The notes below the pieces were generated by a model, which was not told where the DNA came from, did not search any database, and worked only from the letters and a program-made list of their open reading frames with translations. A program made the translations under genes and the position numbers. Of a stretch of DNA of 12,732 nt, positions 6,454 through 12,732 are shown piece by piece. Source of the stretch: an uncultured Eubacteriales bacterium (GTDB lineage: Bacteria; Bacillota; Clostridia; Christensenellales; UBA1242); contig CATZIR010000009.1 of assembly GCA_958420145.1 (NCBI GenBank), forward strand, positions 1 to 12,732, given 5' to 3'. Position 1 is the first letter of the stretch; every line of letters begins with the position of its first letter.

Positions 6454-8475
6454 ATGAAAAAATTTGGAAAAACTATATGGAAATTATTGCTCATATTAAT
6501 AGGATGCTTGGCTATTGGCTATCTCGTTACAAGTTTTATTGAAACAAAAACCTTGACGTTCGATGTGTCTTTTTTAGCAAGCACAACAACACTTGCAATC
6601 GCAGGAGTTTTGCTACTTGTTATTGGTATTATGTTTCTAAATAAGTTAGACAAAAATGTAACTTCTAAAAAAGGTAACACCGTTGTAGACAATCAAGGAA
6701 AACGTGTAGACCAATTTTATAGCACCAAATGGATAACTATAGATCAGTTGAAAACTGACCCTAAATACAGATTTTGCTTGTATAGTAACTTACACAAAAT
6801 GGGCAAAGATGGAATTGTTATTCGTGCAGAAAGAGTTAATGGCAAAACCGAAGTTAATATGGTAAAGCCTATTCATACAATCGTTATTGGTACTACCGGT
6901 TCTGGTAAGACCACTATGCTTGTTGACCCTACAATTCAAATTTTATCAGAAACAAAAAGTAAGCCAAGTTTGGTTGTCAGTGACCCTAAGGGAGAATTAT
7001 ACTCTCACAATGCACTAAAACTAAAACAATGTGGCTATGATGTTCAAGTTGTAGACCTTCGTGAACCAGACAAGAGTGCTCGTTGGAACCCTATCGAAAG
7101 AGCATTTGACGCCTATCAAAGAGCACATCACCTAACCGAAGAAGTAAAGAAAAATGTTGGTAATCCAAAATCATTAAACCTTTTAACCATTCCTAACGCA
7201 GACTACTCAAAGGCTTGGTATTCGTTCGATGGCGTTGCATACGACAACCTAGACACATTAAAAAAAGATTTGGACGCAATGAAAGATAAACTAATCAACA
7301 TTGCATTTGAAGACGTTCAAGACATAGCAGAGACTCTCTGCCCTTTGGTTGGTCAAGAAACAAGTTGGCCTAGAGGTGCACAAGGCTTTATTCGTGCAAT
7401 TATGATAGCCATGCTAGAAGACAGTCTTATTCCAGAACTTGGAATGACAAGAGAAAAATTCAATTTGTATAACGTATACAAAATGTCAAGTATTCGTGAC
7501 GAAGGAAGCGACAACTTCGCTACCCTAAAAAAATATTTTGCAGGAAGACCAAAAACCAGTCCTACTCAAGACCTAGCCAACATCGTTATTAACAACGCAG
7601 CAGCAACTGCAAAAGGTTATATGGGACATGTTACAAGTGCATTAAGCCCATTTGCCGACACTGGAGTTTGTTACCTAACAAGTGGCACAGATATCGAATT
7701 TAGTCAGTTTGCTGACAAGCCAACTGCCCTATTCGTTATTATTCCAGACGAAAAGAACACAAGACACGCAATCGCAAACATATATATTTCGCAACTTTAT
7801 AAAATATTGATTGAAAGAGCCAATAAAAGAGCAAAAGAAACTGGTGGCGAGCCAGAACTTCCACGAAATGTTTACTTCTTGCTTGACGAGTTCGGTAACC
7901 TACCTAAGTTTGAAAAAATGAAAAGCTTTATTACCGCTGGTCGTTCAAGAAAAATTTTCTTGATGCTTGTGTTGCAGGACTACACGCAACTTGCTTCTAT
8001 CTATGGCGAGCAAGATGCAGAAACCATTAAACACAACTGTAATATTCATATTTTTATTGGAACAAAAGATATTAAAACGCGAGAAGAATTTAGTAAAAAC
8101 TGTGGTAACATTCAAATCAACATTATCTCTAAAAACAAGAGTTCAAACACCGACAGAAACGGCGAATCAAATTCGTTTAGCACATCAGAAAGCACTCAAT
8201 ATCAACAGCGTCCTCTAATTAGTCCAGACGAACTAGACCACTTACCGTTTGAAACTGTTGTTGTTAGTATGTTCGGAGATTTTGCCGCTAAAACAAAATT
8301 TACCTCTTCGTACAACAACCCAGAATACAATTTCAAACGAGAACCAGTTGTCTACAAGCCAAGTCATTACCTAAATCAAGAAGAAGTTTACTACGACATT
8401 AAAGAGCGTAACAAACTAATACTTAAAGATGACGACGACGATGACGACGATTTCTCAAGATTGTTTAAAAGATAA
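6454..8475 (+). CDS. virD4: VirD4/TraG-family type IV coupling protein (ATPase)
   Basis: This 673-residue protein is the ATP-driven receptor that recruits substrates (relaxase-DNA or proteins) to a type IV secretion channel. It has two N-terminal membrane helices (about 11-29 and 40-62). Walker A is GTTGSGKTT (146-154), followed by VVSDPKGELYSHNA with its conserved DPKGE. Walker B is FLLDE (475-479), followed by FGNLPKF. TAGRSRK (494-500) carries likely arginine-finger residues, and the QDYTQLASIYG and NC..HIFIGTKD motifs typical of the family follow. Length and order fit the family well. The C-terminus ends in KDDDDDDDDFSRLFKR, with eight consecutive Asp at 659-666. AGGAG at 6444-6448 supports the start. 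It is transcribed away from the pilin, lipoprotein, virB6 and virB4 cluster, from a divergent promoter region, and ends at its own terminator. No relaxase gene is beside it in the window. Its codons favour GAC/AAC. Confidence 0.96.
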   Translation: MKKFGKTIWKLLLILIGCLAIGYLVTSFIETKTLTFDVSFLASTTTLAIAGVLLLVIGIMFLNKLDKNVTSKKGNTVVDNQGKRVDQFYSTKWITIDQLKTDPKYRFCLYSNLHKMGKDGIVIRAERVNGKTEVNMVKPIHTIVIGTTGSGKTTMLVDPTIQILSETKSKPSLVVSDPKGELYSHNALKLKQCGYDVQVVDLREPDKSARWNPIERAFDAYQRAHHLTEEVKKNVGNPKSLNLLTIPNADYSKAWYSFDGVAYDNLDTLKKDLDAMKDKLINIAFEDVQDIAETLCPLVGQETSWPRGAQGFIRAIMIAMLEDSLIPELGMTREKFNLYNVYKMSSIRDEGSDNFATLKKYFAGRPKTSPTQDLANIVINNAAATAKGYMGHVTSALSPFADTGVCYLTSGTDIEFSQFADKPTALFVIIPDEKNTRHAIANIYISQLYKILIERANKRAKETGGEPELPRNVYFLLDEFGNLPKFEKMKSFITAGRSRKIFLMLVLQDYTQLASIYGEQDAETIKHNCNIHIFIGTKDIKTREEFSKNCGNIQINIISKNKSSNTDRNGESNSFSTSESTQYQQRPLISPDELDHLPFETVVVSMFGDFAAKTKFTSSYNNPEYNFKREPVVYKPSHYLNQEEVYYDIKERNKLILKDDDDDDDDFSRLFKR

Positions 8476-8482
8476 AGAAAAG

Positions 8483-8506
8483 AAATGGCAACAAGCCATT
8501 TTTTTT
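8483..8506 (+). terminator. Intrinsic terminator of virD4
   Basis: AAATGGC-AACAA-GCCATTT forms a perfect 7-bp stem followed by a T-run, eight bases after the stop codon. Confidence 0.88.
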
Positions 8507-8566
8507 ATGCAAATTCAACTAAAAATAATTATAATACAATTATAAACTTTTATCGTTTATAAAAAT

Positions 8567-8678
8567 TAAAAAACTAAGAAATTTCTAACAAAATATTAAT
8601 TTACTAAGACTAATTATCACAACTTTTTAACATTTAGTTTTTATTCGTTTTTAAACCTTATTGCTAAAAAACTAAGAA
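8567..8678. repeat. 14-base direct repeat TAAAAAACTAAGAA
   Basis: Exact copies lie at 8567-8580 and 8665-8678. The core ACTAAGA also occurs at 8603-8609, and an inverted partial copy (TTAGTTTTTA) at 8634-8643. Confidence 0.7.
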
Positions 8679-8683
8679 TGAGT

Positions 8684-8698
8684 ATCATTTGCACATAT
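8684..8698 (+). promoter_or_regulatory. Second copy of the shared 15-base element
   Basis: ATCATTTGCACATAT, identical to the element at 5772-5786 on the minus strand and in the same orientation relative to its gene. It ends 36 bases before the -35 of the giant gene and overlaps the AATGA-GTA-TCATT palindrome. Confidence 0.35.
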
Positions 8699-8711
8699 AT
8701 ACATTCTAATT

Positions 8712-8733
8712 ATAAATTAATATATTAATTTAT
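8712..8733. repeat. 22-bp perfect palindrome abutting the -35 of the giant gene
   Basis: The arm ATAAATTAATA (8712-8722) is followed at once by its exact reverse complement (8723-8733). The next base begins the TTGAAT -35. The 10-mer AATTATAAAT flanks it as direct repeats at 8708-8717 and 8737-8746. This looks like an operator for a dimeric regulator. Confidence 0.55.
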
Positions 8734-8763
8734 TTGAATTATAAATATTTAATGTGGTAAAAT
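8734..8763 (+). promoter_or_regulatory. Predicted promoter of the giant surface gene
   Basis: TTGAAT (8734-8739) and TAAAAT (8758-8763) are 18 bases apart. TGTGG precedes the -10, as in the lipoprotein promoter. The leader would be about 34 bases, followed by AGGAG at 8793-8797. Confidence 0.6.
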
Positions 8764-8803
8764 AAATTAGAATAAACTTATTATTCATTCGCAGGAGAAA
8801 AAT

Positions 8804-9382
8804 ATGAAAAAGTTGATTAAGTCCAAAATCTTTATTTCTGTTATGATAACACTCGCAATGGTAGTCACTGCTTTTAGTGGCGTTCTTTTGCTGATTAATC
8901 GTAACAAAGGTGACGAAATTATCGCAGCCGAAACTACTATTGATAGCCCTATGGTCGCTAGAAAACTATGGGCAATCAAAACTAATGGAACAGAAACTGT
9001 TTCAGAAAATGAAACAGACTACACTTTGCAGTACGATGGAGACAACAACAAAGTGATTTTTGATGAAAATAATACTCCAAGAAGCGTTGTTTCACAATCT
9101 AGTTTAAAGCAAGAACTCAAAAATAACGAACTTGTAATTTTAAACAATAAAACAACAGAATATGACAATTATTTAAAAGAAATTATTTTGGTTTCTTTTA
9201 ATTTGGACAGTTTAAGATATGAGACAACAACTGATACTAACGGTGTATCAACAACAAAACTAGTTGCCACAGCAGAAACAGGCGACACATCATATTACAC
9301 CTTGCAAGTGAATGCATATCTAAATGGTAGACCATTAAAGACCAAGGCACAGATGCGTCTAAATACTACTATCAACTTTTGA
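8804..9382 (+). CDS. N-terminal part of a giant secreted/surface protein, cut short by a frame break
   Basis: As read, this encodes 192 residues with an N-terminal MKKLIKSK and a long hydrophobic segment (about 9-31), a secretion signal or membrane anchor; IIAAETT just after it could hold a cleavage site. The following region is Asn/Thr/Asp-rich and looks extracellular. The start has AGGAG six bases upstream (8793-8797). The last 16 residues (PLKTKAQMRLNTTINF) look unlike the rest and precede a TGA. From about 9331 the other frame (position class 1) continues with similar composition for more than 3.4 kb. I therefore read this as the 5' end of one long gene, broken between 9328 and 9380, rather than a complete small protein. 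No family is recognised from this part alone. Confidence 0.75.
   Translation: MKKLIKSKIFISVMITLAMVVTAFSGVLLLINRNKGDEIIAAETTIDSPMVARKLWAIKTNGTETVSENETDYTLQYDGDNNKVIFDENNTPRSVVSQSSLKQELKNNELVILNNKTTEYDNYLKEIILVSFNLDSLRYETTTDTNGVSTTKLVATAETGDTSYYTLQVNAYLNGRPLKTKAQMRLNTTINF
9323..9334 (+). other. Likely single-base deletion (frame break) in the giant gene
   Basis: Frame 2 reads Asn-Gly-Arg at 9323-9331. Frame 1 has a stop at 9328-9330 and is open from 9331. Restoring one base here, for example one extra A or C in AGACC, would give NGR-(T/P)-IKDQGTDASKYYYQ and run straight into the long frame. There is no X-XXY-YYZ slippery heptamer, so a mutation or an assembly error is more likely than programmed shifting. 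Confidence 0.65.
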
Positions 9383-12300
9383 ACTTGAATTCAAATGCAC
9401 TAGACCCACTTTGCTACTCCGACGGAACAGTTGTTCCACAAGACGAAATCGAAGGCAAATATAGATTTGTTTTCCAATATTCTAAAAAAGAGAGTGACGG
9501 CACAGTAGGTTCACAAGAAACAACTACAATGGAATTTTATGTGTTTAACGCAGATACATACAAAAATTCAACAGATGACGAAAAACTTGAGCCAAGACTT
9601 TCTAACACAGAAAAGATTGACAGATTTGTTATGAATGCAAACCAACTTGGTGGCGTTGAATATAACTACTTTAACTTTAACAACGAAAACACAACCAACT
9701 ATTCTGGCAATAGCGAAAAATCTTCAACAAGCCTATTATTCCCTACAATCAACTACGATATTACAAAATATAGTCTTAGATACAAAGTTTCACTCTATGG
9801 CACATATAGTGACTATGAATACATCTTTGCAGGCTACGACACAGATAACAATCCTACAGATAAAAATCCTATTGTTAATGTCTACAAAGACGGCGTGCAA
9901 CTTTCTAGCACACGCTCTAGCAAAAACGGAATTACAACAATAAGTGTTAATGACCAAACTCTCAACGACTTTACAATAAGCAATAACATCATTAGCATAA
10001 AACTTTCAAACATAGGCGAATACGACTTTGAGTTCAACTATGTTTACGAAACAAAAGATTACAACAATGCCACAGGCAAGTTTGTTTCTACTGGCTATGT
10101 TATCAATTCACTAGATAGCAAGGGCTACACAGACGAAAGCATCTCTTTTGTTAAAAAAGAAAATTGGGAAATGGTTGGAGATAGCAAGTTATACCTATTC
10201 GGTTACCAACTCTACTACTCTGACTACTCTAACTCATCAGTATCTGGCAATCTCGAATTTACTAACAAGAAAGATAAATTTACAGATGTGACATTTTTAA
10301 ATGACAAAACAAGCGAAAGCGAAAATGCTTACACATTTGACAAGGTTTTTGACGAAACTAAAACTTTGCTTGTTACAGATATTTGTGCAACTAACCAAGC
10401 ACCAATCACACTATCCTACTACGCTAAAATGACACTAAATAGTAGCAATGCAACAAAGAGTTACTACAAATACTGGGCAAATGTTAAAAGTTATCTAAAA
10501 TATACAGAGAACAATAATGACGAAGAAATCAAAGAAGCAAACAAACCAATTCAACAACCTATCACAAACAACACAAGATTTACTAAAAACGGTTACTATC
10601 AAGTGTTTATTGAATATCAATTTGAAAACTACAAATATACTACAGACAACGAAAGCAATACAACATTAAACACTGGCAGTGAAACTAAGAAATATCAATT
10701 CTTCTCTTTCGCTATTAACAACAGTGAGCCAACTATTAGCGTTGTAGAAAATACAGACACAACAGCAAAAGCAATACCAACAAACGGCTTTACAAATAAA
10801 GATGTTAAGATTACTTGGAGTGCAAACACAGAGTTTGACATTATGCCAAGAGTTAGCATTTTGAAAAAGAATTACAGCGAAAACGTCTACACCGAAATAT
10901 TCAATCAAGAAAGCAACAAACTTGGCGACGAATACGGAATAAGTTATGTTAACGGTAAAGAAATTACTATTTCGAGCAAAAACAACGTCGACACAAACGG
11001 CAACTACCAAGTAGTTATTCACTATGGACCTGGTTCTCACACACTAGTTAAATATCGCTTTACTATTGATAACAACGAAATTAAAGATATTGCAACCTAT
11101 TCTATTAGTAATGTAGACAACGAAAATGGTGATAAGATTACATATTCCAAAGCAGACAATAACATTATAAACACAGCATTTGCACTAGATTGGAAAAACA
11201 AAGATAGTGGCGCCGAAATAGATGTTCAATATGACTTTATTGCACTAGAAAGTGGAAATATAAACAACAATGATATACTTGAAAAATTAAAAGGCGACGC
11301 ATTAACAGTAGAAAATATAGTAAAACTACTAAAAACAAATTATTTTGAACACAAAAATGAAAAGGACGAATTAGAACCAATCGCTCTTAACCTGTCTAAT
11401 GGCTACAAACTAAATGCTATTAGCCGTAATATTCCTTACACAAAGCCATTATTTGTCCACACTTATGACGAAAAAGATGAGACAAAAATAAAATCAACAA
11501 AACTAGAAGACATAAACTCAATGAGAACAAGTGCTGGTTTCTACCTATTCACTCTAACCGATAGTGCTGGAAACATAAGTTACAAATCAGTGCTTGTTGA
11601 TAATTCTAAGCCAGTTATCTACACCTTTACTAACGAAGAAACCGATTTCGTTTTGAATGAGAATGCTAAGCGCAAAACTGCTTCTCGTGACACAATCGCT
11701 ATTTGGGGTGACAATAAGGCTATTGCTATTGAAAGTGATGCACAAAATCTTCTTTCATCATTCCTAAACAATTCAAAAGAAAATTATAACATTGATAATA
11801 ACTCTCTATTGATAAACATCAACGATAGAACATCTGTTGACAATAGTGACAACACCAGTCAAAACTACACAGAACAAACGATAAATAAGCAATACCAAGT
11901 GTTTGAAATTAAAACACCAAATGAAAATGCTAAATGGTATCAAGGTGAGCACATCCACACTGTTTCTATTCAAGACGTAGGCGAAATTTCAAGCCAAGGC
12001 AACAAACAATATAAGAACATAGCCGTTTTGGAACTTGAAATGAACTCCGATAACAGTTTGTTGATGGCATATGTAACCACTGGCAACTCAAAACAAGAAC
12101 TTGAAAATGCTAGACTAGATAATACAAGCGTTGGAAATGGTCAAAAGTTATACTTAGAATGGATTCAAAACGAAGGCAACGACTTTGAAGTCAATGCAAT
12201 CACATACTACTACTTCCCACTAACATTTGACAAAACAAGCCCTATCTACCCTTACTCTTCTACTCCAGAAATCACACAAAACATTGACTTGCTAAACTCA

Positions 12301-12732
12301 AACAGTTCAGATTTGAATAATAATAAAAAAATTAGCACATCAATCAATGTAGAAAGTGACTCAACGCTAGAAGGATTGTATATTGTTAAGAGAGAATACA
12401 AGAAAGCGCTAAATAAAGAAGATGATAACAACATCTCTGGAGACTACAGTCCAAGATATTACGCATTCTTTATCGACAGAAACAAGGTTATTAGTTACGC
12501 ACCAAACGGAACACTTATTGGAGACAAAATTGGACTAAATATTGGTTCAAATAGCATTGCAAACTACCAAGTAACCTACCAAGGTGCAGACTTCTTGGTT
12601 GACACAAACGAAAACAACTCTAAATTTATCACAAGCAAGTTACCAATAGAGTTTATAAACACAATTAACAAACTAAACAAGTTTAATTCACAAGACAACG
12701 AGACAGTGATTGAAAATGAAAAGAACGACTTT
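9331..12732 (+). CDS. Giant secreted/surface protein with Ig-like repeat signatures, main body (runs off right edge)
   Basis: There are 1,134 codons with no stop, open to the window end on a codon boundary. The frame has no ribosome site or plausible start (its first ATG is at 9529, without a Shine-Dalgarno), so it must be read from the gene beginning at 8804. With the frame restored the protein exceeds 1,310 residues. It is rich in Asn, Thr, Ser, Asp and Tyr, nearly free of Cys, and has no membrane helix in view. Segments ending in G-x-Y-x-V/F ... F-x-I/V-D-N recur at 10576-10740, 10786-11076, 11134-11622 and 12373-12492. The clearest is GFYLFTLTDSAGNISYKSVL followed by VDNSKPVIY (11536-11622), a pattern typical of bacterial Ig-like surface repeats. 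An adhesin or mating-contact protein is an inference from this and from the neighbouring secretion genes. The anchor end lies outside the window. Confidence 0.75.
10576..11622 (+). repeat. Three successive Ig-like repeat candidates within the giant protein
   Basis: The protein-level repeats end in NGYYQVFIEY...YQFFSFAINNSEPTI, NGNYQVVIHY...VKYRFTIDNN and GFYLFTLTDSAGNIS...VLVDNSKPVI. Spacing is about 330 and 540 bases, so the repeats are unequal and diverged. The fold assignment is by pattern only. Confidence 0.5.

Larger units (their letters stand above)
8507..8803. other. Gene-free, repeat-rich region upstream of the giant surface gene
   Basis: I see no coding frame here. It holds a 14-base direct repeat (8567-8580 and 8665-8678), an extra ACTAAGA copy at 8603-8609, an AATGA-GTA-TCATT palindrome (8677-8689), the 15-mer shared with the lipoprotein upstream region, a 22-bp palindrome and the promoter of the giant gene. 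The density of repeats suggests a regulatory region. A small RNA cannot be excluded. Confidence 0.6.

Noticed and set aside
8430..8455. GATGACGAC run as a DNA-level tandem repeat.
   Set aside because: It is the eight-Asp codon run at the end of virD4, with mixed GAT/GAC, so it is explained by the protein.
8507..8803. CRISPR array or attachment site in the repeat-rich gap.
   Set aside because: The repeats are short (10-22 bases), unevenly spaced and few. No tRNA or integrase is near.
9320..9382. Programmed -1 ribosomal frameshift joining the two parts of the giant gene.
   Set aside because: No X-XXY-YYZ slippery heptamer lies between the stop at 9328 in one frame and the TGA at 9380 in the other, and no clear downstream stem-loop is seen.
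9380..9403. TGA read as an amino acid (Mycoplasma-type or other recoding) to extend the 192-residue frame.
   Set aside because: Read-through meets a TAG at 9401 almost at once, Trp is encoded by TGG throughout, and the long continuation is in a different frame.
9635..9943. 102-codon plus-strand frame inside the giant gene.
   Set aside because: Out-of-frame shadow (Thr/Leu/Ile-rich) of the long frame. It has no Shine-Dalgarno.
10666..11040. 124-codon minus-strand frame opposite the giant gene.
   Set aside because: It has no ribosome site or promoter, and its Cys/Val/Phe-rich translation is typical of the antisense of Asn/Thr/Lys-rich coding sequence.

Overview
The window is A+T-rich bacterial DNA. 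It carries strong AGGAG-type ribosome binding sites, U-tract hairpin terminators, TTGAAA / TGnTATAAT-like promoters, a lipobox lipoprotein and secreted proteins. Trp is encoded by TGG, and every complete gene apart from the frame-disrupted one ends in TAA, so the standard bacterial code fits. Together with a PrgI-type domain fused to VirB4, this suggests an uncultured low-GC Bacillota (Clostridia-like, or a relative of the Mollicutes). The host assignment is inference. No tRNA, rRNA, IS element, CRISPR array or relaxase is visible.

Layout. Positions 1-6164 are a minus-strand cluster, read right to left: a small VirB2/TrbC-like pilin (5847-6164), a 754-residue lipoprotein of unknown family (3357-5621), a VirB6/TrbL-like polytopic membrane protein (1128-3269) and the N-terminal 290 residues of a PrgI-VirB4 ATPase that runs off the left edge (1-872). 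A 289-bp divergent promoter region (6165-6453) separates these from the plus-strand VirD4/TraG coupling ATPase (6454-8475). After its terminator, a repeat-rich 300-bp regulatory region leads to a giant secreted or surface gene that starts at 8804. Its frame is broken once, near 9331, and then stays open to the right edge, giving more than 1,300 codons.

How the parts fit. VirB4, VirB6, the pilin and VirD4 are core parts of a type IV secretion (conjugation-type) machine in a single-membrane-type cell. The lipoprotein lies between two machine genes, and the giant protein, with Ig-like repeat signatures, lies next to the coupling protein. Both are therefore candidate cell-surface parts or partners of the machine (inference). 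Each gene appears to have its own promoter. Several promoters share a TTGAA(A/T) -35, an extended -10 often preceded by TGG, and inverted repeats over or beside the core promoter, so tight individual control is plausible. Missing from the window are a relaxase, a VirB1-like hydrolase, VirB8/TcpC and integration genes, so mobile element versus fixed secretion locus cannot be decided here.
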